Assembly: GCF_009192945.1 (NCBI RefSeq)
Contig: NZ_NSET01000032.1
Coordinates: 94,799 to 158,798 of the forward strand
Length of the DNA: 64,000 nucleotides
Source: Xanthomonas maliensis
Lineage (GTDB): Bacteria; Pseudomonadota; Gammaproteobacteria; Xanthomonadales; Xanthomonadaceae
Direction of reading: 5' to 3'
The position numbers and the translations under genes were made by a program. How positions within the stretch are numbered: the stretch's first letter is position 1; the number at the start of each line of letters is the position of its first letter. Shown one piece after another: positions 28,232-37,346 of this stretch. The notes below the pieces were generated by a model. That model was given only the letters and a program-made list of their open reading frames with translations, was not told where the DNA came from and ran no database searches.

Positions 28232-30688
28232 TCAGAAGTCGTAGCGCAGGCTGATGCTGGTGGTGCGACCGGCAATGGAACGCGCGCGGATGATGCCATT
28301 GGCAGGAATGGTGGCTTCCTCCGCTTCGGTCAAGCCGAAGGTGTTGAAGACATTGTTGACGTTGAGCGCCACGGTCAGCGCATCGGTCAGCCGGTAGTCG
28401 CCGAACAGGTTGACCTGGGTATAGCCCGGCATCTTCAGTTGGTTGGAATCCTGCGTGTAGGCATCGGTGGTGCCGATCAGGTTGACGCCGAACTGGTAGC
28501 GGTCGCCACGGTAGCTCGGCGTCAGCTGCCAGATCAGATCGGCCTGACGCCGCGGCACATTGCCGGCGTTTTCCGGTGTGATCTGATCCTTGTCGATTTC
28601 CGCGTCGGTCCAGGTCAAGCCGCCGTTGACGGTGAATCCCTGGTAGCGATAGCTGGCCTCCAGCTCCACGCCGTGGGCCTTGTAGGTGCGGTTGAAGAAG
28701 CGCTGGCTGGTGAGTTCGAAGTTCTGTTCTTCGGTGCGCGCCGCGAAGGCGGTCGCGAACAGGCTCAGGCCGTCGCGGCGCCATTTCAGGCCGGCTTCGG
28801 CCTGCTTGACCACGTTGACCGCTTCGTTCGACGACACCGAGCCGTCGTCGCGCACCACGCCGAACAGCAGGCGGTCGGCATTGGCGCGCGCGCCGCGGCT
28901 GATACGGGCGAAGGCGCCGAGGTCGTCGCTGAGCAGGTAGTTGGCGCCGAGCGAGTACGAGAGGTAGTTCCAGTCGTAGTGCACCGGCTTCGGGTTTGCG
29001 GTGTCGATGGTCGCCACACGCTGCTCGACCGGCTGGATCACGCCATCGCCGTTGACGTCCAGGTTCTGCGCAATCGCGGTGCCGCTGTAGCTGCCGCGCG
29101 CATCGCCCATGTCGTAGCGCAGGCTGCCATCGACGCTGAGCTTGCCGCTGTCGAAGGTCAGCGCCACATACGGTGCATTGACGTTGTAGCGCACGTCGTA
29201 GCTGCGGGTGACGCAGCAATCGCCCCAGAACGGCGTGCCGTAGGCGTACAGCCCGCCTTGTGACAGCGAAACGCCGTTGGCGTCGACGACATTGAGCAAG
29301 CGCGAGTTGCGGCCCAGGCTCTGCACGTACGAATCCCAGGTCCAGTCCATGTCGATGGTCTGACGCGAGGCGTAATAGCCGATGCGCAGATTCAAGCTGC
29401 GGCCATCGCCGCCGAATTCGCGCGAGATGCTCAGGTCGTTGACCACGTTGCCCAGATCGTTGATGGCCACATTGAACAAGTGGGTGCGCACGGCCAAGCC
29501 GGAATAGGCTTGGCCCACCTGCGGCCCGGTGGCCTGGATCAATTGCGCACCGCTGCCGCCAATGGCGCTCGCCAGGGTTGCAGCATCGCTGACTTCGACC
29601 GGGAAGGGACTGACGAAGCGGCCGCTGTTGTCGGCGACGCGGAATTTTTCGCTCAGGCTCCAGCCACTGCCGAGGTCGAACCAGGCTTCGGCACCCAGCG
29701 TGCGAGAGATCGGATGCATGCCATCGCTGAGGTTGGTGCTGCGTGGCCCGTTGTTGCCATCCAGACCGATGTCGCTGCGGAAATACGGGCTGTACAAGGT
29801 GTCGCGGCCGGGATCGAAGCCGGGCAGGCGGCCCAGGTCGGGTGAGCCGTCGCTGCCGCGCACCGAGGTCGGGACTGGCAGGTAGCCGGCAGCGCGATCG
29901 TTGAGGTACTTGCCGTACAGGCGCACATAGCCATTGTCGAACAGCCGGGTCAGGTTGGCCTTGAGTTGACCGCCCTTGTCGGTGCCGTAGCCGGCGTCGC
30001 GAATGCCGTCGCCCTGGCGGAAGAAGCCGCCGATATTGAATTGCCACTGCTCGGCGAACGGAGCGCCGTAGTCGAAGTCCACCCGCGTATTGTCGTAGTC
30101 CAGGCCGCGACTGATGCCCACGCTGCCGCCGGCAGTGTCGCCGGTCTTGCTGATGAAGTTGATGATGCCGCCGGGCGCGTTGCTGGTGAAGGTGGACGCC
30201 GAGCCGCCACGAATGGCCTCGATGCGATCGAGGGTGAAATCCGAACGCAGGAAGATGTCGGAATTGCCGAAGGCGATGTCGCCGAACTCCATCACCGGCA
30301 GCCCGTCTTCTTGCAACTGCAGAAACTTGGCGCCACCGGAGGCGACCGGCAGGCCGCGCACGGCGATGTTGGCGTTGCCTTCGCCGCCGCTGGACTCCGA
30401 GCGTACGCCAGGGATATTGCGGAAGATCTCGGCGGTGCTACGCGGCGCCGATTGCTCGATCGCCTCGGCGCCGACGGTGCTGACCGACACGCTGGACTTC
30501 AGCTTGGTGGTGGCACTGGACGTGCCGGTGACGAACACCGCGTCCAGGTTGACCGCCGCGTTGTCGGTGGTCGCCGTGGCAGCCGGTGTGGTGGCGGTGG
30601 CGTCCTGCGCCAGCGCAGCAGGCGCGCACAGGCAGGTGGCGACCGCACAGGCAAGGGCGTGCAGGCGCAAGGTGTGCTTGGTGGACAT
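28232..30688 (-). CDS. suxA: TonB-dependent sucrose receptor
   Basis: The 818-residue product has a signal peptide (LHALACAVATCLCAPAALA-QDA), a TonB-box-like segment LDAVFVTGTSS, a plug domain (APRSTAEIFRNIPGVRSESSGGEGNANIAVRGLP) and a 22-strand barrel region ending in the aromatic SISLRYDF. In X. campestris, SuxA is the high-affinity outer-membrane sucrose transporter of the sux CUT locus; the assignment rests on that locus order. ATG 30688 is chosen because it gives the signal peptide; the frame is open to 30850. Likely controlled by SuxR at 30787-30802. Confidence 0.92.
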   Translation of the reverse strand: MSTKHTLRLHALACAVATCLCAPAALAQDATATTPAATATTDNAAVNLDAVFVTGTSSATTKLKSSVSVSTVGAEAIEQSAPRSTAEIFRNIPGVRSESSGGEGNANIAVRGLPVASGGAKFLQLQEDGLPVMEFGDIAFGNSDIFLRSDFTLDRIEAIRGGSASTFTSNAPGGIINFISKTGDTAGGSVGISRGLDYDNTRVDFDYGAPFAEQWQFNIGGFFRQGDGIRDAGYGTDKGGQLKANLTRLFDNGYVRLYGKYLNDRAAGYLPVPTSVRGSDGSPDLGRLPGFDPGRDTLYSPYFRSDIGLDGNNGPRSTNLSDGMHPISRTLGAEAWFDLGSGWSLSEKFRVADNSGRFVSPFPVEVSDAATLASAIGGSGAQLIQATGPQVGQAYSGLAVRTHLFNVAINDLGNVVNDLSISREFGGDGRSLNLRIGYYASRQTIDMDWTWDSYVQSLGRNSRLLNVVDANGVSLSQGGLYAYGTPFWGDCCVTRSYDVRYNVNAPYVALTFDSGKLSVDGSLRYDMGDARGSYSGTAIAQNLDVNGDGVIQPVEQRVATIDTANPKPVHYDWNYLSYSLGANYLLSDDLGAFARISRGARANADRLLFGVVRDDGSVSSNEAVNVVKQAEAGLKWRRDGLSLFATAFAARTEEQNFELTSQRFFNRTYKAHGVELEASYRYQGFTVNGGLTWTDAEIDKDQITPENAGNVPRRQADLIWQLTPSYRGDRYQFGVNLIGTTDAYTQDSNQLKMPGYTQVNLFGDYRLTDALTVALNVNNVFNTFGLTEAEEATIPANGIIRARSIAGRTTSISLRYDF

Positions 30689-30773
30689 CGCGATTCTCTC
30701 TCTCACGGATGGTGGTGTGCCGACGCCTGCGTCGTCCCGTCCAGGGATGGCCGATGGCCTGCAGCGCGGGGCA

Positions 30774-30802
30774 GTGATAACGGCAATTGCAATCGATTGC
30801 AA
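30774..30802 (-). promoter_or_regulatory. Putative suxA promoter
   Basis: On the reverse strand TTGCAA (30802-30797) and TATCAC (30779-30774) are separated by 17 bases. The -35 box is half of the palindrome at 30787-30802, so a bound LacI-family repressor would mask it. Match to consensus is moderate. Confidence 0.45.
30787..30802. promoter_or_regulatory. Probable SuxR operator, perfect palindrome
   Basis: TTGCAATCGATTGCAA is a perfect 16-base palindrome with the central CG typical of LacI/GalR operators. It lies 99 bases before the suxA start and overlaps the putative suxA -35 box. Confidence 0.7.
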
Positions 30803-30874
30803 TCCTGCACTGCAACATACTTTCTGGAAATTAAAGGCCTTAAAAGACATCCATGAATCTGCTGCAGCGCAGCG

Positions 30875-30890
30875 TTACAATCGATTGCAG
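30875..30890. promoter_or_regulatory. Probable second SuxR operator near suxC
   Basis: TTACAATCGATTGCAG shares the core CAATCGATTG (30878-30887) and most flanks with the palindrome at 30787. It lies 59 bases before suxC, and TACAAT (30876-30881) within it may be the suxC -10 box. Two operators 88 bases apart (about eight helical turns) would permit looping across the divergent promoters. Confidence 0.65.
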
Positions 30891-30948
30891 TCCCGGCAGG
30901 TTAGAGTGCGCCGCGGCCGACCGGAGGCCGCCGAACGCCGGATCCCGC

Positions 30949-32268
30949 ATGTCCTCGACCGCAGCACCGCTTTCGCTTACTCGCATCCTGGCGCTCAATG
31001 CCGGCTTCTTCGGCGTGCAATACAGCTTTGGGCTGCAACAAAGCAATATGAGCCCGATCTACAACTATCTGGGCGCCGACCACGCCAATCTGCCGTACCT
31101 GTGGCTGGCCGGCCCGATCACCGGGCTGGTGTTGCAACCGGTCGTGGGCGCGCTCAGCGACCGCTCCACCACCCGCTGGGGCCGGCGGTTGCCCTACATG
31201 GTGCTGGGCGCGCTGGTGTGCAGTCTGTGTCTGCTGGCGATGCCGTTCAGCACCGCGCTGTGGATGGCGGTGTGCCTGCTGTGGGTGCTGGACGCCGCCA
31301 ACAACGTCGCGATGGAACCGTACCGGGCGCTGGTCAGCGATGTGCTGGCACCGCCGCAGCGGCCGTTGGGTTACCTCACCCAGAGCGCTTTCACCGGCCT
31401 GGGGCAGACGCTGGCCTATCTCACTCCGCCGTTGCTGGTGTGGCTGGGCGTCAACCAGGATGCCGCCAATGCCCACCACATCCCCTATGTCACCATCGCC
31501 GCGTTTGTGATCGGTGCAGGCTTCTCGGCGGCCTCGATTCTGTTGACCGCGCGCAGCGTGCGCGAACCGCGGCCCAGTGCTGCCGAATTGGCGCGCATGC
31601 GCGATGCCGGCCGCGGGCTCGGCGCCACCGTGCGCGAGATCGCCGCTGCCTTGCGCGAGATGCCTCCGACCATGCGTCAACTCGCACCGGTGATGCTGTT
31701 CCAGTGGTATGCGATTTTCTGCTACTGGCAATACATCGTGCTGTCGTTGTCGACCACGCTGTTCGCCACCACCGAGGCCGATTCGCACGGTTTCCGCCAG
31801 GCCGGACTGATCAACGGGCAGATCGGCGGTTTCTACAATTTCGTCGCCTTCCTGGCGGCGTTTGCGATGGTGCCGGTGGTGCGGCGCTGCGGTCCCAAGT
31901 ACACCCACGCCGCTTGCCTGGTGGCAGCGGGGCTTGGCATGTGGATGCTGCCAGGCATCCACGACCGCTGGCTGTTGCTGCTGCCGATGGTCGGCATCGG
32001 CCTGGCCTGGGCCAGCATGATGGGCAACCCCTATCTGATGCTGGCCGATAGCATTCCGCCCGAGCGGACCGGTGTCTACATGGGGCTGTTCAACCTGTTC
32101 ATCGTGTTGCCGATGTTGATCCAGATCGTGACGTTGCCGCTGTATTACGACAGCCTGCTGCAGGGCGATCCGCGCAACGTGATCCGGCTGGCCGGCGCGC
32201 TGATGCTGCTGGCGGCCGTGGCCATGCTGTGCGTGCGGGTGCGCAAGGCCAAGCCGCTGACGGCGTAA
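30949..32268 (+). CDS. suxC: Sucrose transporter, MFS/GPH type
   Basis: The 439-residue product has about twelve membrane helices and resembles the sucrose:H+ symporter branch: FFGVQYSFGLQQSNMSPIYNYLGA in helix 1, GPITGLVLQPVVGALSDRSTTRWGRRLPYM after helix 2, and a second-half DSIPPERTGVYMGLFN loop. It would bring sucrose across the inner membrane. In the X. campestris sux locus this gene is suxC. ATG 30949 (MSSTAAPLSLTRILALNAG) is preferred; the frame is open from 30853, through the operator region. It is divergent from suxA. Confidence 0.9.
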   Translation: MSSTAAPLSLTRILALNAGFFGVQYSFGLQQSNMSPIYNYLGADHANLPYLWLAGPITGLVLQPVVGALSDRSTTRWGRRLPYMVLGALVCSLCLLAMPFSTALWMAVCLLWVLDAANNVAMEPYRALVSDVLAPPQRPLGYLTQSAFTGLGQTLAYLTPPLLVWLGVNQDAANAHHIPYVTIAAFVIGAGFSAASILLTARSVREPRPSAAELARMRDAGRGLGATVREIAAALREMPPTMRQLAPVMLFQWYAIFCYWQYIVLSLSTTLFATTEADSHGFRQAGLINGQIGGFYNFVAFLAAFAMVPVVRRCGPKYTHAACLVAAGLGMWMLPGIHDRWLLLLPMVGIGLAWASMMGNPYLMLADSIPPERTGVYMGLFNLFIVLPMLIQIVTLPLYYDSLLQGDPRNVIRLAGALMLLAAVAMLCVRVRKAKPLTA

Positions 32269-32318
32269 GCGCGGGCGTGTCGCGTCGGCGCGCTGGATGC
32301 TTGAGGGCTCCAGTGGCC

Positions 32319-32442
32319 GTGCGACGGTCGCGCCGCGAGCGTGGTGGCGACTGGCCCAACGTGCGTCTGCTGGACCGCATGGCCAATGGGGGCCGCGGTG
32401 GTAGCGAGTTGCCGACCCTCGCACTCACGCGACCGTCGGCAC
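32319..32442. repeat. Spaced inverted repeat between suxC and suxR
   Basis: A 14-base arm at 32319-32332 (GTGCGACGGTCGCG) recurs inverted at 32428-32442 with one extra base, about 95 bases apart, in the 235-base gap between convergent suxC and suxR. It may help end both transcripts or be a decayed small element. No gene is seen in the gap. Confidence 0.35.
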
Positions 32443-32503
32443 GCAGCACGGGGCAGGGGGGGCGCTTGTGGACCTGGGGATGCGACTGCCGACGATCGCC
32501 GGC

Positions 32504-33535
32504 TTACGCTGACTCGCGCACGATCAGCCGCACCGGCATCTCCACCGACTCGACCGGCTCGCCATTGATCGCCGCCAGCAAGCGATCCACCAGCAGGCGC
32601 GCGGCGAGCGCGAGATCCTGGCGGATCGTGGTCAGCGGCGGCTGACTGTAGGCCGCCAGCGGAATATCGTCGAAGCCGACCAGGGAAATGTCCTGCGGCA
32701 CACGATGGCCTGCTTCGACCAGGGCGCGCACGGCGCCCACCGCGATCACGTCGGAGGCGGCAAACAAGCCGTCGGGTGGATCGGTCTTCTTGAGCATGGC
32801 GCGGGTCAGGCGATATGCATCCTCGCTGACGAAATGGCTGCGCGCATGCAGGCGGGTGTCGAACTCCAGTCCATGCTCCTGCAGTGCCTGTCGGTAGCCG
32901 GCAAAACGCGGCGCCACTTCCGGCAACTGGTCGTCGCCAAGAAAGGCGATGCGGCGGCGGCCGCTGGCGATCAAATGATCGGTGGCCAGCCGGCCGCCCT
33001 GGAAGTTGTCGCTGCCAACGCTGATGTAGGACTGGCCGTCGATACGGCTGCCCCAGACCGCCATCGGCAGGCCGTCGCGCGCGGCCGCATCCAGCGAGGC
33101 ATGCTCGAAGCTCTGGCCGAGCACGATGACCCCGTCCGAGCGGCTGCCCCGCGCCAGCTGCTCGACCCAGCCATCCTGGTGACGATCCAGCTTGGACAGC
33201 AGCATGCTGTAGCCGCGCCCGGTCAGCTCCTCGGCGAGCAGCGCCAGCATGGTCATCAGGAACGGATCGGACAGCGGTTGGTCGAGGGCGTGCATCATCG
33301 GCACTGCCACGCTCACCGTGTTGGAGCGCCGGGCGCGCAGGCTGCGCGCCACCGGATCGACCTGGTAACCGGCCTCGGCAGCGATTTGCTTGATATAGGC
33401 ACGGGTGCGTTCGGCGACCACCGGGCTACCGGCCAGTGCGCGCGAGACGGTGGATTCGGACACGCCCGCCATGCGGGCGATGTCGGCCATCTGTGGACGA
33501 GCGGCAGGGGTGGGCCGATCGGACGGGTTTGCCAT
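32504..33535 (-). CDS. suxR: LacI-family repressor of the sux locus
   Basis: The 343-residue product has an N-terminal LacI helix-turn-helix (MADIARMAGVSESTVSRALAGSPVVAERTRAYIKQIAAEAGY) and a periplasmic-binding-protein-like effector domain (SDGVIVLGQSF, RRRIAFLGDDQLPEV, DGLFAASDVIAVGAVRALVEAG, DISLVGFDDIPLAAYSQPPLTTIRQD). It should repress suxA and suxC by binding the two palindromes about 2.7 kb away, relieved by sucrose or a derived sugar. ATG 33535 is chosen by family similarity; the frame is open much further upstream only as a shadow. It converges with suxC. Confidence 0.92.
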   Translation of the reverse strand: MANPSDRPTPAARPQMADIARMAGVSESTVSRALAGSPVVAERTRAYIKQIAAEAGYQVDPVARSLRARRSNTVSVAVPMMHALDQPLSDPFLMTMLALLAEELTGRGYSMLLSKLDRHQDGWVEQLARGSRSDGVIVLGQSFEHASLDAAARDGLPMAVWGSRIDGQSYISVGSDNFQGGRLATDHLIASGRRRIAFLGDDQLPEVAPRFAGYRQALQEHGLEFDTRLHARSHFVSEDAYRLTRAMLKKTDPPDGLFAASDVIAVGAVRALVEAGHRVPQDISLVGFDDIPLAAYSQPPLTTIRQDLALAARLLVDRLLAAINGEPVESVEMPVRLIVRESA

Positions 33536-33740
33536 GGCAGCGCAGGATGCAAAAACCAGAGTGTAATCAGTTCGCCCCGGTAACGTGTCGAGTTCCGCTG
33601 GCGTCCGCTTGACGCCATTCACGGCACAACCGCGACAGCAGATGCGCTGCGCGTGGTGCAGGTGCATGGCAAGATCGCCAGCGTGTCGATGTGCTTGCCC
33701 TGACGGTCGATGCGCTGCGCCGCCCACGCGGGCGGGCGAC

Positions 33741-34481
33741 TCACCCCATGTGCAGGCCGCCATTGACCGGATAGTCGGCACCGGTGACATATGCGGCCTC
33801 GTCCGAGGCGAGCCAGGCGCACAGGCCGGCAACGTCGGCGGGCTTGCCAAGCCGGCGTACCGGCACCGACGTGGCCAGTCGATCGAGGACGTCCGGTGGA
33901 AAACTGCTGATGGACGCGCTGGCGATGTAGCCAGGCGAAATGGTGTTGACGGTGACCCCGCGTGCGGCCACCTCCTGCGCCAACGCGCGGCTGAAGCCAT
34001 GCATCGCCGCCTTGGCGGTGGCGAAGTTGATCTGCCCGATCTGCCCCTTGTGCGCACTGACCGAGCCGATATTGACGATGCGTCCCCAGCCGCGTTGGGT
34101 CATGCCGTCGATGACCTGCTTGGTGATGTTGAACAGGGAATGCAGGTTGCTGGCGATCACCGCGTTCCAGTCGTCGCGACTCATCTGCCGGAACAAGGTG
34201 TCGCGGCTGCCGCCGGCGTTATTGACCAGCACGTCGATCTCGCCCACCTCGGCCTTGACCTTGGCAAAGGCGGCGACCGTGGAATCCCAGTCGGCGGCGT
34301 TGCCTTCGGAGGCGACGAAATCGAAGCCCAGTTCGCGTTGCTCGCGCAGCCAGCCTGCCTTGCGCGGCGAATTGGGGCCGCAGCCCGCCACCACGGTATG
34401 GCCACTACGCGCCAGCTTCTGGCAGATCGCCGTGCCGACGCTGCCCATGCCGCTGGTGACGTATGCGATGCGGAGAGTCAT
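33741..34481 (-). CDS. PhaB-like acetoacetyl-CoA reductase homologue with Tyr-to-Phe active-site change
   Basis: The 246-residue short-chain dehydrogenase follows PhaB along its length: VLVNNAGGSRDTLFRQMSRDDWNAVIASNLHSLFNITKQVIDGM, NIGSVSAHKGQIGQINFATAKAAMHGFSRALAQEVAARGVTVNTISPGYI. The Ser (140) and Lys (157) of the catalytic set are present at PhaB numbering, but position 153, the proton-donating Tyr, is Phe (TTC at 34025-34023). The cofactor loop reads TSGMGSVG in place of TGGMGGIG. Reduction activity is therefore doubtful. PHA synthase genes are not nearby. Confidence 0.88.
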   Translation of the reverse strand: MTLRIAYVTSGMGSVGTAICQKLARSGHTVVAGCGPNSPRKAGWLREQRELGFDFVASEGNAADWDSTVAAFAKVKAEVGEIDVLVNNAGGSRDTLFRQMSRDDWNAVIASNLHSLFNITKQVIDGMTQRGWGRIVNIGSVSAHKGQIGQINFATAKAAMHGFSRALAQEVAARGVTVNTISPGYIASASISSFPPDVLDRLATSVPVRRLGKPADVAGLCAWLASDEAAYVTGADYPVNGGLHMG

Positions 34482-34526
34482 TGGTGGGATCCTTGTGGGA
34501 GGTGGAGGGGGACAGCCGGGGGCTCT

Positions 34527-34717
34527 TTAGCCGGGACTCGGGACCCGGGGAGCGAAAGGCGCAAAGCCAAAAGCGAAACGCAACACGCAAAGCAACACGC
34601 AAAAAGCAGATGAAGAACGGCAACTCGTGGAAGGCGAGGGTGAAACGCTTTCCGGGTCCCGGGTCCCGGGTCCCGGGTCCCGAGCCCTTCGCCCTTCGCC
34701 CTTCGCCCTTCGCCCTA
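34527..34717. repeat. Intergenic repeat element with heptamer tandem arrays
   Basis: Between the PhaB-like gene and citH, a 13-base arm at 34537-34549 (CTCGGGACCCGGG) recurs inverted at 34672-34684. Inside are an A/C-rich stretch (about 34560-34605) and two arrays: CCGGGTC four times plus a part (34652-34684) and GCCCTTC about 4.7 times (34684-34716). The second array runs into the citH stop codon (34717-34715). Heptamer intergenic repeats of this kind occur in Xanthomonas genomes. Copy number may vary between strains. Confidence 0.75.
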
Positions 34718-36043
34718 CCGAGCCAACGGAAACAACCCAAACACCAAGCCACCGCCCATCAACAGCAGCGAGATCAGCACCGCCCACTTGAGCGTGAAGC
34801 GCTGGTGGTCGGCGAAGTCGACCTTGGCCAGGCCCACCAGCAGATAGGTCGAGGGCACCAGAGGGCTGAGCAGATGCACCGGTTGCCCGGCCAGCGAGGC
34901 GCGCGCCATTTCCACCGGTGCGATGCCGTAATGGCCGGCCGCTTCGGACAGGATCGGCAGCACGCCGAAGTAGAACGCGTCGTTGGACATGAAAAAGGTA
35001 AACGGCATGCTGACCACGGCGGTGATCACCGCCAGGTACGGCCCCCAACTGTCCGGAATCACCGCCAGGAAGCTGCGCGACATCGCCTCGACCATGCCGG
35101 TATTGGACAGGATGCCGGTGAAAATGCCGGCGGCGAAGATCAGCGAGACCACCGCCAGCACGTTGCCGGCATGATTGACCAGACGACGGCGTTGCTCGGC
35201 CAGATTGGGATAGTTGATCATCAGCGCCAGCGCAAAGCCGATCATGAACAACACCGGCATTGGCAGCACACCGACCACCAGTGCTCCCATCAGCGCCAGC
35301 GTCAGCAGCAGGTTCACCCACAGCAGCTTGGGGCGTTTGATGTCGTCGGTGTCTTCCACCCGCGGCAGCGCATCGCCTTCCTCGGGCAGGCTGGATGCGG
35401 GCCAGTTGCCGTCGGCCGGCAGTCGGACCACGCCCAGGCGGCGGCGCTCGCGCATGCCCAGCGTCCAGGCCAGCAGCAGAATGCCGGCAAGTGCGATCAG
35501 CATCGCCGGGACCAGCGGCACGAAGACATCGGATGGATCCACGTGCAAGGCGGTGGCCGCGCGCGCGGTCGGCCCGCCCCACGGCGTGAGGTTCATCACG
35601 CCACCGGCCAGGATGGTCACACAGGTCAGGTTGAGCGCATTCATGCCCAGCCGTTGGTACAGCGGCAGCATCGCCGAGACGGTGATCATGTAGGTGGTCG
35701 AACCGTCGCCATCGAGCGAGATCAGCATCGCCAGGATCGCGGTACCGAGCACGATCTTCATCGGATCGCCCTTGACCACGCGCAGGATGCGCCCGACCAG
35801 TGGATCGAACAGGCCGGCATCGATCATCACCCCGAAGTAGAGGATGGCGAACATCAGCATCACGCCGGTAGGAGCGATCTTCTTGATGCCGTCGAGCATC
35901 ATGTCGTTGATGCCGGTGCCGAAGCCACCCAGCAGTGCGAACACGATCGGCACGGTGATCAGAGCCACCAGCGGCGACAACCGCTTGCTCATGATCAGAT
36001 ACATGAAGGTGATCACCATTCCGAAACCGAGCGCGGTCAGCAT
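34715..36043 (-). CDS. citH: CitMHS-family citrate:H+ symporter
   Basis: The 442-residue product has about twelve membrane helices and matches CitMHS Mg/Ca-citrate transporters: MLTALGFGMVITFMYLIMSKRLSPL, AISMLISLDGDGSTTYMITVSAM-like helix, and GGVMNLTPWGGPTARAATAL, a conserved substrate loop. In X. campestris pv. vesicatoria the citH citrate transporter is activated by TctDE, whose genes lie about 1.5 kb away here. A porin gene precedes it on the same strand. A heptamer repeat overlaps the stop codon. Confidence 0.9.
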   Translation of the reverse strand: MLTALGFGMVITFMYLIMSKRLSPLVALITVPIVFALLGGFGTGINDMMLDGIKKIAPTGVMLMFAILYFGVMIDAGLFDPLVGRILRVVKGDPMKIVLGTAILAMLISLDGDGSTTYMITVSAMLPLYQRLGMNALNLTCVTILAGGVMNLTPWGGPTARAATALHVDPSDVFVPLVPAMLIALAGILLLAWTLGMRERRRLGVVRLPADGNWPASSLPEEGDALPRVEDTDDIKRPKLLWVNLLLTLALMGALVVGVLPMPVLFMIGFALALMINYPNLAEQRRRLVNHAGNVLAVVSLIFAAGIFTGILSNTGMVEAMSRSFLAVIPDSWGPYLAVITAVVSMPFTFFMSNDAFYFGVLPILSEAAGHYGIAPVEMARASLAGQPVHLLSPLVPSTYLLVGLAKVDFADHQRFTLKWAVLISLLLMGGGLVFGLFPLAR

Positions 36044-36152
36044 GCGGGTGCGTCCTTTGTGGCGTGCAGCGAGAAAACGGGGCGACGACGGTCTGGCCGT
36101 CGACCGGGGGACGAGCGAGAGAGCAGGGTGCGCAAGGCCGGCGGACGCTGCA

Positions 36153-37346
36153 TCAGAAGTCGTACTGGAAGCGGCCGGTCACCGCCAGCGTGTGGTCGAC
36201 CAGCGTATGCAGCATGCTGTCGCGATTGCGGCTGTCGATCACATTGAGCATCACCCGCAGATTGGGCTTGATGTACCAGTTGCCGCCCAGCGTCCACGAT
36301 TGCGTGGTCGCATCGATGAAGTCGGGTGCGCCGCGCAGGTGCTGATCGCCCCACATGCGGTCGTAGCGCAACGCCAACTCGAACGCGCCGGCGCGATGGT
36401 TGGGTGTCTTGATCCGGCTGAAACGCCCGGTCTTGCGGTCGTAGCCGCGCGATTCGCCGGTCACGAACCAGCTGACCAGGCCATAGGTCGCCAGGATGTT
36501 CGCATGCTGCGCGTCGTCGTCGAGCACCGCACCGCTGAACTCGCCCTGCCAGGACCAGGGGCCGACGACCTCGGCATACTCCAGCGACCATTTGTCGAAA
36601 TCCGTGTCGCGGCCGTCGGCGAAACGCGCCAGGGTGATGCGACTGTTGTTGGCCAGATCGTTCTCCGGACGCGGACGAATCAGCAGCGGCGCGGCACCGC
36701 CGCTACCGGGGTGCGAGTAACGTTCATGCGCCAGCGACAGGCCCAGATGGCGCAGGCGCGCTTCGCCCAGTTCCGGCGCCCAGGTCAGGCGGGTCCCCAG
36801 TCCGCCGCCCTTGGTGGCTGAGTTATCGATGCTCTCCAAGCTGTAGAGAGAGCTCGACCAGGTCGCATCGGGCCGATGGGCCTGCCAGGAGATCGCCTTG
36901 CGGTAGATCGGCGCCAGCGTGGTGGACGCATAGCCGCGCTCGAGGAAGGGGCCATAGTTGGAGCCGGTGCGGTCATCCAGCGAGAAATACTGCTTGAACT
37001 GACCCACGGTCAGGGTGCCGGCAGCAAAGCGCTTGGCCAGATAGACGTCGCGTGCCAGCACACCGCGGCTGCCGGGTTCGTACTGCAGGCCGGCGAAGTC
37101 GGCTTCGGCCTTGTAGTCGAACCCGTAGAACTTGCCCGAGACATCCAGCCAGATGCGGCGGAACTGGGTGTCGTTGCGATCGGGCGTGCCGCGGTCGTCG
37201 TTGTCGAATGCGGTGAAATCCCAGTGAACGCGTCCACCAACGGTGGCGGTGATCGGGCCGTCGTCGTCGGCGGCATGGGCCGCCGATGCCAGGCTGAGGA
37301 CCGCGCAAGCGGCAATGGCGCGCAGGCGCAAGCTATCGTTGACCAC
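36153..37346 (-). CDS. OprO/OprP-family outer-membrane porin (citrate locus)
   Basis: The roughly 397-residue product has a signal peptide (LRLRAIAACAVLSLASAAHA-ADDDG), repeated amphipathic beta strands (FRRIWLDVSGKFYGFDYKAEADF, YASTTLAPIYRKAISWQ) and a terminal aromatic TGRFQYDF, typical of OprP/OprO porins. Next to citH it likely admits citrate or other anions. The start is uncertain: GTG 37346 follows GGGAGGG closely, while ATG 37364 and ATG 37391 are in frame upstream. It is divergent from tctD and 109 bases before citH on the same strand. Confidence 0.82.
   Translation of the reverse strand: MVNDSLRLRAIAACAVLSLASAAHAADDDGPITATVGGRVHWDFTAFDNDDRGTPDRNDTQFRRIWLDVSGKFYGFDYKAEADFAGLQYEPGSRGVLARDVYLAKRFAAGTLTVGQFKQYFSLDDRTGSNYGPFLERGYASTTLAPIYRKAISWQAHRPDATWSSSLYSLESIDNSATKGGGLGTRLTWAPELGEARLRHLGLSLAHERYSHPGSGGAAPLLIRPRPENDLANNSRITLARFADGRDTDFDKWSLEYAEVVGPWSWQGEFSGAVLDDDAQHANILATYGLVSWFVTGESRGYDRKTGRFSRIKTPNHRAGAFELALRYDRMWGDQHLRGAPDFIDATTQSWTLGGNWYIKPNLRVMLNVIDSRNRDSMLHTLVDHTLAVTGRFQYDF

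Noticed and set aside
34630..34720. CRISPR-like repeats
   Set aside because: The units are 7-base direct tandem repeats without spacers; no cas genes are present in the window.
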